This document shows positions 18,335 through 25,920 of a DNA stretch of 62,871 nucleotides, piece after piece. Within the stretch, counting starts at the first letter, position 1; every line of letters starts with the position of its first letter. The DNA comes from Paenibacillus sp. JNUCC32 (GTDB taxonomy: Bacteria; Bacillota; Bacilli; Paenibacillales; Paenibacillaceae), in assembly GCF_014863545.1 (NCBI RefSeq), contig NZ_CP062261.1, forward strand, positions 1 to 62,871, read 5' to 3'. The position numbers were made by a program, and so were the translations under genes. A model generated the notes under the pieces. The model was not told where the DNA came from and ran no database searches. It saw only the letters and a program-made list of their open reading frames with translations.

Positions 18335-18894
18335 ACGAAGTAGCGAAGAGAATGCGCGACTATGTGCCGAAATACTATACGGAAATGCCGGTCGCCACGA
18401 ACATACTCGACCGCGAAGCCGAAGAGATTGCGCGACTTGACGCCAGCATTGACGATGTCCTGGCGCAATTCTTTATCGAGACGGCAACGTGGGGGCTAAC
18501 GCATTGGGAGCGTATCTTCGGCCTGACGACGGACTTAACGAAGACATACGCACAGCGGCGCGAGATCCTTCTGTCGAGACTGCGTGGCGTCGGCACGGTA
18601 ACGGCGGAGCTTATCGAAAACGTCGCTCAAGCGTACGCAAACGGTGACGTAGACGTAGACATCAACGCGCCGGCATATACCGTCATTATCACGTTTGTCA
18701 GCTCGCTAGGCGTTCCGGATCAGATTGACGCGCTCAAGGCGGCCGTACGCGATACTACGCCGGCTCATCTTGCGATTGAGTACGTATTCCGTTTCTACAC
18801 TTACGCGGAATTGGCGGCAGGCGGACGGACTTACGGGGATGTGGTGGCGACGGGCAAGACGTACGGCGAAATTTATAATCGGGGGTTGACGTAA
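18331..18894 (+). CDS. xkdU: baseplate protein, XkdU/YmfQ-like (DUF2313)
   Basis: A 187-residue protein starting at GTG 18331, with RMRDYVPKYYTEMPVATNILDRE and RREILLSRLRGVGTVTAELI, typical of DUF2313 baseplate proteins that link J to the fibres. The C-terminus (GGRTYGDVVATGKTYGEIYN) has a short internal repeat. Confidence 0.85.
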   Translation: MNEVAKRMRDYVPKYYTEMPVATNILDREAEEIARLDASIDDVLAQFFIETATWGLTHWERIFGLTTDLTKTYAQRREILLSRLRGVGTVTAELIENVAQAYANGDVDVDINAPAYTVIITFVSSLGVPDQIDALKAAVRDTTPAHLAIEYVFRFYTYAELAAGGRTYGDVVATGKTYGEIYNRGLT

Positions 18895-18897
18895 TAT

Positions 18898-19938
18898 ATG
18901 GCGCAAACAGCGAATTTAGGGCTACCGCTAATCGATGCGAATATGACGGCGGATGTACCGCGCGACATGAACGCGTTGGCCGAGGCGGTAGATACGGCGG
19001 TAACGGAGGCGGTCGAGGGCGTAACGGTGCCGGACGCTACGACTACACAGAAGGGCGTTGTGCAGCTTAACGATACGACGACAAGTACGAATAAGACGCA
19101 AGCTGGGACGGCTGATGCGGTTAGGCGTGCGTATGATCGAGGTAGCGAAGGCGTAACGGCAGCGGCGGCGGCACAAGCGAAGGCAGATGCGGCAGAGACT
19201 CCGGCAGGGGCACAGGCGAAAGCGAATACTGCGGAGACGAATGCGAAGAACGCAAGTTTACCGAGGACGGGTGGACTCCTATCAGGCGATGGTCCTATCT
19301 TCGGAATTGTTGGGGCTACTCATGCATACCAAGAGTATTATCCTAAAGGTATTGCGGCAGGGAGAAAGGCTTACACAGGGTTCGGAGGAGACCTTGCGGA
19401 CTTTCATATCCAATGCTCCGGCGGTAATATTGTTTTTTTGGATGAGTCTGGACAGACAAGTGTAGCTGATTTAAAGTCCTCTGTCGCTAACGGGAAACAG
19501 GCGATCGCTACCGCCATTAGCGGCAAGGGAGTTCCGGCATCAGGTAGCGACGAGTTTGCGGTATTAGCGAATAAGATTTCGCAGATTAAGACGGGGATAC
19601 AAGTGTCGTCGGGTAACTTGGCGGTCTCAACTGGGGCGAGAACCATATCGAATTTACCGTTTAAACCGCAGATATTAATAGTATATGGGAGAGCAGAAAC
19701 TTTAATTAACTCAGGGTATCAGGCACGAGCACGCGGCTACGGAATCGCGTATAACCTTAGTGGTAGCAACACAATTGGTAACTCACTGCTGGCTGACCTA
19801 TATCGGGATGGTTTTAGCATAGAAACTAATACACAGACACTAACAAACGTCGTATTTGGCGCAAATTCTGTGAGTTTTGATGGCATTACGGGAACGGTAT
19901 CCCCTAATGGAACAGCGTATATCGTATTCGGAGTATAG
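18898..19938 (+). CDS. tail fibre / receptor-binding protein
   Basis: A 346-residue fibre. The N-terminal part (NLGLPLIDANMTADVPRDMNALAEAVD, then DATTTQKGVVQLNDTTTSTNKTQAGT) is the standard baseplate-anchoring and tail-fibre repeat module; residues 85-120 are Ala/Lys/Asp-rich helical repeats (AKADAAET, AKANTAET). From about base 19270 the codon use becomes more AT-rich and irregular, marking a swapped host-specificity C-terminus, rich in beta and glycine. Confidence 0.82.
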   Translation: MAQTANLGLPLIDANMTADVPRDMNALAEAVDTAVTEAVEGVTVPDATTTQKGVVQLNDTTTSTNKTQAGTADAVRRAYDRGSEGVTAAAAAQAKADAAETPAGAQAKANTAETNAKNASLPRTGGLLSGDGPIFGIVGATHAYQEYYPKGIAAGRKAYTGFGGDLADFHIQCSGGNIVFLDESGQTSVADLKSSVANGKQAIATAISGKGVPASGSDEFAVLANKISQIKTGIQVSSGNLAVSTGARTISNLPFKPQILIVYGRAETLINSGYQARARGYGIAYNLSGSNTIGNSLLADLYRDGFSIETNTQTLTNVVFGANSVSFDGITGTVSPNGTAYIVFGV

Positions 19939-19952
19939 GGAGGGAATAACGG

Positions 19953-20351
19953 ATGAGAACAGTTGAACCGTTAGGTAGACGCTTCTTTTGGGTGAAGTCT
20001 ACCGGAAATATAGTGGCGCAGCGGAACGAAATGTCCGCCGGCATCGAATCCACGAAAGAGGAAGATTTCGCAGTCTACGTGGAGTTAAAGCCGTACGAGC
20101 CGGACGCTATCGAAATGACCACGTTTGAACCCGGACAATATGCGGAAGAGTTCGCAACCGCGTCAAGTTGGCGCTTCAATCCGGACACAGGCGAAATCGA
20201 GTTCGCGTATCCCGATCCGACTAACCCTGAGCAACCGCCGGTATATCAACCGCCACTAACCGCACAAGTCGCGGAACTCAAGGCGGAAACGGCCGCACTT
20301 AACCTCGCAATCATCGACGTATGGGAAACACTCGCAGGAGGTGGCGTATAA
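19953..20351 (+). CDS. fibre-associated tail protein
   Basis: A 132-residue protein directly after the fibre, with a Pro-rich linker (YPDPTNPEQPPVYQPPL) and a C-terminal helix (AQVAELKAETAALNLAIIDVWETLA). The position matches XkdW-like or fibre-assembly proteins; function inferred from place. Confidence 0.55.
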   Translation: MRTVEPLGRRFFWVKSTGNIVAQRNEMSAGIESTKEEDFAVYVELKPYEPDAIEMTTFEPGQYAEEFATASSWRFNPDTGEIEFAYPDPTNPEQPPVYQPPLTAQVAELKAETAALNLAIIDVWETLAGGGV

Positions 20352-20572
20352 TGGCTACGATAATCAACTCGCTTAAGATCGCATACTCGACGGCAATATT
20401 CCGCCACGGCACGAAGACGTTTCCGGACATCTTCGCCAGTTATGTAGAGCCGGTCAAGGAATACGCGGCTGCAGAGTACGATATGGCGACGCTCGATCGT
20501 GCACTCGCTTCCGGATGGATAACGCAGGAAGAATATGACGCAACAGTGGCGCTGAAAGAACCGCAAGTATAA
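20351..20572 (+). CDS. small tail protein, XkdX-like
   Basis: A 73-residue protein with an internal ATG start overlapping the preceding stop (TAATGG) and an AGGAGG site. Pattern KEYAAAEYDMATLDRALASGWITQEEYDATVAL resembles XkdX-like short proteins that end PBSX-type tail operons. A terminator follows. Confidence 0.6.
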   Translation: MATIINSLKIAYSTAIFRHGTKTFPDIFASYVEPVKEYAAAEYDMATLDRALASGWITQEEYDATVALKEPQV

Positions 20573-20574
20573 AG

Positions 20575-20601
20575 CCCTCGGATAAATTTCCGGGGGTTTT
20601 T
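20575..20601 (+). terminator. intrinsic terminator ending the tail operon
   Basis: CCCTCGGA (20575-20582) pairs with TCCGGGGG (20589-20596), followed by five T. Confidence 0.7.
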
Positions 20602-20633
20602 GTTATATGGAAAGACGGAAGGAGTACGGAAAT

Positions 20634-20999
20634 ATGCCGGATCAGGACGAAGTAATCCAGCAGCTACAATCGCTGTCGGCCGAATTTGCGCGGCTGTCGG
20701 CGGCAAACGTGGCGGACGAAACGCGGTTAAAACTACTAGAGGAGACGCAAAAACGACATGACGACGAAATCCGCGAAATCAAGATATCAACGGGCGCGAT
20801 GAAAGAGCACTATATGCAGATTCTCGGGCGGTTTGACTCGCTCGAAACGAAGTTGTTTACGCTACTACAACAAACACAGACGGACGGTGCGAAGGAAAGG
20901 ACGGCGAATCAGCGCGCTTGGATATCGCTAATCAAATACGTTCTCGGCGGTACTATCATAGCGCTCATAACGTATGTGTTCACGAAAGGCGGCGTTTAA
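20634..20999 (+). CDS. xhlA: XhlA-like membrane-associated lysis protein
   Basis: A 121-residue protein: an N-terminal coiled coil (VIQQLQSLSAEFARLSAAN...RHDDEIREIKIS) and one C-terminal membrane segment (WISLIKYVLGGTIIALITYVF, near 96-117). This is the haemolysin XhlA layout, which helps holin-mediated lysis in PBSX. ATG 20634 is preferred over 20607 because GGAAGGAG lies just before it. Confidence 0.8.
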   Translation: MPDQDEVIQQLQSLSAEFARLSAANVADETRLKLLEETQKRHDDEIREIKISTGAMKEHYMQILGRFDSLETKLFTLLQQTQTDGAKERTANQRAWISLIKYVLGGTIIALITYVFTKGGV

Positions 21000-21002
21000 T
21001 CA

Positions 21003-21692
21003 ATGCGATATGTATCGAATCACATACCGAAAGATACTCCGCAAAATAGGCGTCCGGAATACTTCATGGCGCCTTCGACGATTACGATTCACAATACCGC
21101 TAACCTGACGTCAACAGCGGCGAACGAACGCAGTTGGCTAACGAATCCGGCAAATAAGGCTCAGGCATCGTATCACATTGTTGTCGACGAGCGCGAGGCT
21201 ATCGAATGCATTCCGTTGAACGAGAGCGCCTGGCACGCGGGCGACGGCAGCGGCGCTAAGTCCGGCAACCGCACATCAATCGGCGTTGAAATATGCGAAA
21301 GTGGGAACTACGCGAAGACACTCGATAACGCTGCGTCATTGGTTGCGCAGATGTTAAAGGACCGGGGATGGGGCGTTGATCGATTGCGCCGCCATTTCGA
21401 TTGGTCCGGCAAGATTTGTCCGCGGCTTATGTATGATGACGGAAAATGGACGGGCTGGTTCGCGTTCAAGGCGTCAGTACAACGTAAGCTGGACGAAATG
21501 AAAGGAGCAACGGCCAAAGTGGAAATTCCGAAAGCAACCGTCATGTACGACGGAGTTAAGGCGCAGGACGCCGTTATCATTGACGGCAGCGTGTACGTAC
21601 CCTTGCGCTATATTGCCGAGAGAGTCGGCGCAAATGTGGCGTGGGACAATACGAAGAAAATCGCAACTATTACGTCTAAGGAGCGTGGTTAA
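21003..21692 (+). CDS. N-acetylmuramoyl-L-alanine amidase endolysin with copper-amine-oxidase-like domain
   Basis: Cuts the amide bond between muramic acid and peptide at the end of infection. Residues about 20-150 form an Amidase_2 domain with zinc ligands in TITIHNTAN, a second His region around QASYHIVV, and HFDWSGKICPR. Residues about 170-229 (VMYDGVKAQDAVIIDGSVYVPLRYIAERVGANVAWD) are the copper-amine-oxidase N-terminal-like module, a putative wall-binding domain frequent in Paenibacillus and Brevibacillus. Lies between XhlA and holin genes. Confidence 0.9.
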   Translation: MRYVSNHIPKDTPQNRRPEYFMAPSTITIHNTANLTSTAANERSWLTNPANKAQASYHIVVDEREAIECIPLNESAWHAGDGSGAKSGNRTSIGVEICESGNYAKTLDNAASLVAQMLKDRGWGVDRLRRHFDWSGKICPRLMYDDGKWTGWFAFKASVQRKLDEMKGATAKVEIPKATVMYDGVKAQDAVIIDGSVYVPLRYIAERVGANVAWDNTKKIATITSKERG

Positions 21693-21693
21693 T

Positions 21694-21912
21694 ATGAGTA
21701 AGTGGAAAAACTACGGAATGTGGGTATCGTTGACGGCTGCGGTATTGCTCGCGATTCAGGCGGTGGGCGGCATCTTCGGCTTTACGATTACGCCGGAACA
21801 GTATGACGAAGTTGTGGCCGCTGTTAACGCGGTGCTCGGCGTGCTGGTCGTCCTGGGCATCGTAAGCAATCCGAAAGAAGGCAACGGGTACACAGATAGC
21901 GAAAACGAATAA
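21694..21912 (+). CDS. holin, phi-LC3 family
   Basis: A 72-residue membrane protein with two hydrophobic segments (WVSLTAAVLLAIQAVGGIFG and VNAVLGVLVVLGIVSNP) and the short ITPEQYDEV link typical of phi-LC3-type holins. It opens the membrane for the amidase. The ATG overlaps the amidase stop region. Followed by a long hairpin terminator. Confidence 0.85.
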   Translation: MSKWKNYGMWVSLTAAVLLAIQAVGGIFGFTITPEQYDEVVAAVNAVLGVLVVLGIVSNPKEGNGYTDSENE

Positions 21913-21917
21913 AATAA

Positions 21918-21976
21918 ATGCGCCCATCGGCGGAGTTGATACGTATAGGATCGTATACACTTCGTTGGTGGGCGCT
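21918..21976 (+). terminator. large intrinsic terminator ending the lysis operon
   Basis: GCGCCCATCG pairs with CG-TTGGTGGGCGC around an inner hairpin with ATACG/CGTAT, followed by TTTTCTTTG. It separates the late operon from the plasmid-like block. Confidence 0.7.
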
Positions 21977-22025
21977 TTTCTTTGTTTGTGGTATTATTTA
22001 GGCGATAAGGGGGGGAAATAACTCA

Positions 22026-22514
22026 ATGAAAAAGTACCTAACCAAAGAGAATATTGCAGGGGGAGTCCTTGTTTTAGTAGTTCTTTTCATAACGATACCT
22101 GCGATATTATCAATCGACATTCAGAACGAACCGCCGCAGCCTTCGATCCAGTACGGTATTGGTGACGAGTTAATTGACGGGCCTTTTGGTTTCACGATAA
22201 CTGACGCCAAACGCGACGGAGAAGAGGTAACGCTGCATGTCCGGGCGAAGAATCACGGAAGCCAGGCCGAAGCGCTTTACGGAGGAAGTGTGCGTCTGGT
22301 AGACGTTAACGGCCGAATCTATGAGCACGCACTGGATACCGTTTCTAAGTTAACGGTTAATCCCGGGATGGAAACCGAGGGCAAAGTGACGTTTGAGGTG
22401 CCTGATGATGCGTACGGATTAAAGGCCGCGGTTAATTATGACGCGATCCAAAGTTCCGTAGATAAGGCTTTCGGAAATAAAGCCGAATATAAAACGATAA
22501 AACTCGAACTATAA
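22026..22514 (+). CDS. membrane-anchored Ig-like surface protein (DUF4352-like)
   Basis: A 162-residue protein with a charged N-terminus, one hydrophobic segment (GGVLVLVVLFITIPAILSI, residues about 13-31) and a beta-rich outer domain with the pattern of DUF4352 proteins (FGFTITDAKRDGEEVTLHVRAKN). Likely exported and tethered. It stands alone between two terminators with a TATTAT -10-like box upstream, so it may be expressed in the lysogen; surface modification or superinfection exclusion is a guess. Confidence 0.6.
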   Translation: MKKYLTKENIAGGVLVLVVLFITIPAILSIDIQNEPPQPSIQYGIGDELIDGPFGFTITDAKRDGEEVTLHVRAKNHGSQAEALYGGSVRLVDVNGRIYEHALDTVSKLTVNPGMETEGKVTFEVPDDAYGLKAAVNYDAIQSSVDKAFGNKAEYKTIKLEL

Positions 22515-22520
22515 TCCACC

Positions 22521-22547
22521 AGGCCGCCGCTAATCAGGCGGTCTTTT
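22521..22547. terminator. bidirectional terminator between convergent genes
   Basis: AGGCCGCC pairs with GGCGGTCT over 8 bp, followed by TTTT on the plus strand. It serves the convergent genes ending at 22514 and 22530. Confidence 0.6.
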
Positions 22548-22928
22548 CATGTCCGCTAAAACCTCCGCACCACGTCCGCCAATGTATCCGTGCATTAATA
22601 CGCTTGCCTGCGCGGTCAAGTAATCGTCCAGCATTTCGAACACTCCGTGATAGCCGCGGCACATATAACGCGCTGCAATTCCGTATTTATTCCGCTCAGT
22701 ATCGAACACTTTTATTCCGCGCTTCCGGCACTCCTGCTTGATTTCGTACAAGTCCGCCCTCGCCTGCTTAATCGCGTCATCAATCGCCAGTATATACGGA
22801 TATGGCGTCCGAATCACGCCCGACTCGGCGATAACCTTCCGATCGCGTTCAAGCGCCGATATGATGAACGGCAGCACAATATACGGTTGTATTAACACGT
22901 AATCCTCCGAACTAATTAGCGGCGGCAT
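22530..22928 (-). CDS. hypothetical leftward protein
   Basis: A 132-residue protein; ATG at 22928 is preferred over a GTG three codons upstream because GGAGGTG overlaps that GTG. It has a long central helix (AIDDAIKQARADLYEIKQECRKRGIKV) and ends with YMCRGYHGVFEMLDDYLTAQASVLM, reminiscent of small uncharacterised Firmicute proteins with a Y-x-CRGY motif. A TATAAT -10 lies on the minus strand at 22963-22958. Probably part of the lysogeny block. Confidence 0.6.
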   Translation of the reverse strand: MPPLISSEDYVLIQPYIVLPFIISALERDRKVIAESGVIRTPYPYILAIDDAIKQARADLYEIKQECRKRGIKVFDTERNKYGIAARYMCRGYHGVFEMLDDYLTAQASVLMHGYIGGRGAEVLADMKRPPD

Positions 22929-22980
22929 GACGTTCACCTCCGAATGTTTGTTCGTATATTATAGCGCAATTTGCAGCGGA

Positions 22981-23205
22981 TTACATCGACCAAAAATCGT
23001 CAGGCGACACGTTATCGCCGGTCAACTTTCGGACGGCAGCGATTAGTTTGCGCATAGTCGAACCGCTCGGGTAATATTCCGGCCGGCTGCAGACCCGCGT
23101 TAATGTGTCGCGGCCTAGTTTCGTTTCCTCGCGTATCCTCTCCTGCGGAATCCTCTTACGGTCCAAGTAGGCGCCGAATTTGCTGCGCTGTTTTCCGAGT
23201 CCCAT
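22981..23205 (-). CDS. HTH transcriptional regulator (Xre/Cro-like)
   Basis: A 74-residue DNA-binding protein: FGAYLDRKRIPQERIREETKLGRDTLTRVCSRPEYYP holds the helix-turn-helix, with a C-terminal helix ending DDFWSM. GAGGTG precedes the ATG. It lies leftward, divergent from the plasmid-like block; the inverted repeat CCGCAAAAATGCGG (23260-23273) between the divergent genes is a candidate operator. Confidence 0.7.
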   Translation of the reverse strand: MGLGKQRSKFGAYLDRKRIPQERIREETKLGRDTLTRVCSRPEYYPSGSTMRKLIAAVRKLTGDNVSPDDFWSM

Positions 23206-23334
23206 ACGATCACCTCATCCATAGCGTGGACAAGTCTAGCGAAATTTATACGACTCTATCCGCAAAAATGCGGAAAGATGACCAGGCCGTCGTACATATG
23301 TATTTAGCAAACGCGATTAAGGAGTGTGGTCGAA

Positions 23335-23532
23335 ATGATTAACGCAGTACCGTTCGTCCAGATGGCGGTTGTTGGAGTGGCTTCGCATATGCTCGAGCGC
23401 AAGGTTGAACACGCAGGACATGGCGGAAAGGTTGTCTTTATCCGCCTGGCTACGTATGTAATTTACGGCGTAATAACTATGTATCAATGGCGCGACCTCT
23501 TCCGTTTTGCCGTCCGCATATTCGACCTGTGA
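23335..23532 (+). CDS. small membrane-associated protein
   Basis: A 65-residue protein with two weakly hydrophobic segments (VPFVQMAVVGVASHML and LATYVIYGVITMYQ). ATG 23335 is chosen because AAGGAGTG overlaps the GTG at 23326. It is the first gene of the rightward FtsK/Rep block and may be a membrane partner of the ATPase; unproven. Confidence 0.5.
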   Translation: MINAVPFVQMAVVGVASHMLERKVEHAGHGGKVVFIRLATYVIYGVITMYQWRDLFRFAVRIFDL

Positions 23533-23580
23533 CGTATGCATTTACGTATACATCAACGTATGTATCGGTACTTATGTAAT
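23532..23580 (+). repeat. tandem iteron-like repeats before the FtsK-like gene
   Basis: ACGTATGCAT, ACGTATACAT and ACGTATGTAT start at 23532, 23544 and 23556, exactly 12 bp apart, with a degenerate fourth copy ACTTATGTAAT at 23570. They fill the 120-bp gap before the ATPase gene and could bind a replication or regulatory protein. Confidence 0.6.
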
Positions 23581-23653
23581 CGGCGTCTAAAGGCGCATAG
23601 TGGCGCGGTTTTACGAAACTGTTTAAAGCACGGCACCAAAGGAGGCGGGCTGA

Positions 23654-24877
23654 ATGTTGGTAAGCGGAGCAGGCGGCGCGTTGGCGCTCGCTAAAGTAAT
23701 CGGCGCAGGAGGATGCGGAATCGCAGCGTGGCAGTTGTGGCATACGTTTCCGGACCAAGTATTGCGGAGGTCACTCGTTAACGTCTTCCGGCGCGGCGAC
23801 TTGTACTATAAGATACGCGGATTTCGCGGCCGAGAGGTGCGCAGCTATCCGACCATCTTACGCGTGAATACGTATCTCAACCGGATTGAGGCGGCGTTTC
23901 GATTACCGGTCGGAATGGACCCGTCACGCATAACGGAATCCGAGTGGTTATTTCGCCAGGTGTTCGGAGCTGATGCGGAGTTATCGCCGGTCAACGATGC
24001 GCGTACGTTCGTCCTACGTGTGTACACGGTCAATATGGCGGAGTTCGCGTACGATCCGGATGAGGTAACGGAAACGATTCGCGGTATGCGGTTACCGATA
24101 TACGTCGGCAAATCGCGCACAGGCAACGTCGCGTACGAGATGGTCGACAATCCGCATCTACTCGTAGCCGGCGAAACGGGCAGCGGCAAGTCCGTCGCAT
24201 TGCGCTCGATATTGACGACGCTCATCCGTCATAGCGGCGATAAGCTCGAACTATATTGCGCGGATCTCAAGCGGTCGGAGTTCCACGTATTTCGCGGAGT
24301 GGCCCGCGAAGTCGTAACGGATGTCGACGGATTGGAGCGCATTGTCCTCCGCCTGCAGCGTGAAATGCGGAAGCGTGGCGATCTCCTGGACGCGGAAGAG
24401 GTAGCGCACGTTGACGACTTACCTGCGAATAAGCGGCCGCCTTATATCGTTCTGGCAATCGATGAGGTGGCGCTATTGAAGCGTGAGAAAGACGTCATGG
24501 CCGCTGTAGAGGACGTCAGCACGATTGGGCGTGCCTTAGGCGTATTCCTTATCCTATCGATGCAGCGGCCGGATGCTGGCGTATTGGAGGGGCGCCTAAA
24601 GAACAATTTGACTGTGCGCATGGCCTTCCGTCATTCGGACGCGATTAACAGCCGCATAACGATCGGATCAGACGAAGCTGCGGCGATAATGGAGCGCGAC
24701 AAGGGGCGCATGGTATTGAAGCTAAACGGATGCGAATACGTACAGGGACCGCACTTAACGTTGCCGGCTGCGCGCGAACTGCTTAAGGATTACAAAATTA
24801 ATAATGCTAACGTTAATGTTATCAATAATAATCATGATATTAATAACGATGACGTAATCGAATTGGAGGTGCTGTAA
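23654..24877 (+). CDS. FtsK/SpoIIIE-like DNA-translocase ATPase
   Basis: A 407-residue protein with an N-terminal hydrophobic stretch (VIGAGGCGIAAWQLW), Walker A GETGSGKS near residues 173-180, Walker B (YIVLAIDEVALL) near 270, and a sensor region ILSMQRPDAGVLEG. Such ATPases occur on Bacillales plasmids and phages next to replication-relaxation proteins. The C-terminus is encoded by an AT-rich run full of AAT/GTT codons (Asn-rich tail), unlike the body of the gene. The next gene overlaps its stop. Confidence 0.85.
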   Translation: MLVSGAGGALALAKVIGAGGCGIAAWQLWHTFPDQVLRRSLVNVFRRGDLYYKIRGFRGREVRSYPTILRVNTYLNRIEAAFRLPVGMDPSRITESEWLFRQVFGADAELSPVNDARTFVLRVYTVNMAEFAYDPDEVTETIRGMRLPIYVGKSRTGNVAYEMVDNPHLLVAGETGSGKSVALRSILTTLIRHSGDKLELYCADLKRSEFHVFRGVAREVVTDVDGLERIVLRLQREMRKRGDLLDAEEVAHVDDLPANKRPPYIVLAIDEVALLKREKDVMAAVEDVSTIGRALGVFLILSMQRPDAGVLEGRLKNNLTVRMAFRHSDAINSRITIGSDEAAAIMERDKGRMVLKLNGCEYVQGPHLTLPAARELLKDYKINNANVNVINNNHDINNDDVIELEVL

Positions 24878-25479
24878 TGAATGCGCGTGACAAGGCGATA
24901 ATCGCGGACATTGAGCGGTTTCGGTACCTAACTCGCGATGACATTGCGGAGCTGTACTTCGGTCATACGCGCCATCCCATAACGCAGACTAATCTCGTGC
25001 TCAAGCGATTGAGACGCGATGGATACGTTAAGTGTTCGACCGAGCGGCGCAAATACGTCTATTACGCTGCAGACCGGAAGTTAAAGGCGGACTCGCAGAA
25101 GGTGGCGCACTTCCTGGCGATCGCGGACTATTACAAGCGCATACGTGCCGTAGAGGAGCCGCGAGTATTCGAAGTTGAACCGAAACTTGGCGGAAAAGGA
25201 CAGCCGGAGCCGGACGTATTTACGATATGGAAAGGCGCTCCGTGGTACGTAGAGATTCAGCGGTCGACCTATACGGATAAACAGATGGCGGAGAAGCTAA
25301 ATCGCTATGAGGCGTACTACAATAGCGGAGAATGGAAGCGCGAGCCGTGGCAGCCGCAGAACCGTGCGATATTTCCGTACGTATGGATTATCGGAGCCGC
25401 GAAGTATAACGTCGGAGAGCGTCCGTTCCGCGTGTACCAGGCGAGCGTTGACGAGATGATGGCGCGTATAAAGCGGTGA
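24877..25479 (+). CDS. replication-relaxation family protein
   Basis: A 200-residue protein with an N-terminal winged helix (FRYLTRDDIAELYFGHTRHPITQTNLVLKRL split over residues 12-45) and a C-terminal part resembling a PD-(D/E)xK nuclease core: PEPDVFTI, then WYVEIQRSTYTDKQMAEK. This family accompanies FtsK-like ATPases on Firmicute plasmids, and is thought to act in plasmid replication or relaxation. Overlaps the ATPase gene by one base. Confidence 0.75.
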   Translation: MNARDKAIIADIERFRYLTRDDIAELYFGHTRHPITQTNLVLKRLRRDGYVKCSTERRKYVYYAADRKLKADSQKVAHFLAIADYYKRIRAVEEPRVFEVEPKLGGKGQPEPDVFTIWKGAPWYVEIQRSTYTDKQMAEKLNRYEAYYNSGEWKREPWQPQNRAIFPYVWIIGAAKYNVGERPFRVYQASVDEMMARIKR

Positions 25480-25564
25480 GGAGGTCGCGTTAATACGACA
25501 AAATTGTGGCGTACTATTATGAACTTTACACCATATGAATATTTCACAATAGAATAAAATCAAG

Positions 25565-25602
25565 AGCCGGTCGTATCAAGCGAAAACTTGAACCCGGCTT
25601 TT
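25565..25602 (+). terminator. intrinsic terminator after the replication-relaxation gene
   Basis: AGCCGG (25565-25570) pairs with CCGGCT (25594-25599), with an inner CAAG/CTTG stem, then TTTT. The 85 bp before it hold an orphan GAGGAGG site (25478-25484) with no sizeable open frame behind it. Confidence 0.65.
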
Positions 25603-25611
25603 CTGTGCATA

Positions 25612-25620
25612 TGTGGATAA
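25612..25620 (-). promoter_or_regulatory. DnaA box
   Basis: TGTGGATAA is the exact complement of the consensus TTATCCACA. It lies 300 bp before the replication initiator gene in an AT-rich stretch, as in DnaA-assisted plasmid origins. A second exact copy at 26878-26886 overlaps the parA start and may be chance. Confidence 0.6.
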
Positions 25621-25637
25621 CTTTTCTAAAATACTTG

Positions 25638-25666
25638 TGGGCAACTTTTTATGTCTATGTTATACT
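25638..25666 (+). promoter_or_regulatory. promoter of the replication initiator gene
   Basis: TGGGCA (25638-25643), 17 bases, TATACT (25661-25666) with an upstream TG. It would start a leader of about 250 nt before the initiator ATG. Confidence 0.55.
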
Positions 25667-25709
25667 ATGAATCAAGTTAATAGATTCGATTCGACAAAAA
25701 CAAAGAAGC

Positions 25710-25850
25710 CCTTACCTTTTCCAAATCGACCATTACCGTTTAAGTGACCAACCGACCAAAGTTTATCACTTAAAGGTTTCCATGAGATCGAAGCGCAAAG
25801 TAAGGACTTCCGTAAATCATTAAGTTATGGGACAAGTATACCACATAACT
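25710..25850 (+). promoter_or_regulatory. structured leader of the replication initiator gene
   Basis: CCTTAC-c-TTT (25710-25719) pairs with AAAGTAAGG (25797-25805) and encloses a perfect hairpin TTTAAGTGA (25739-25747) / TCACTTAAA (25766-25774). A second inverted repeat, AGTTATG (25823-25829) / CATAACT (25844-25850), lies nearer the gene. Nested stems in a plasmid initiator leader suggest attenuation or antisense-RNA copy control; no antisense promoter was established. Confidence 0.5.
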
Positions 25851-25920
25851 AGTGAAAACGGAAGACTTTAGCGCGCTCAAATTTGGACAAGTATCGGTAT
25901 CCAAAGAGGAGCGTTTTTAT

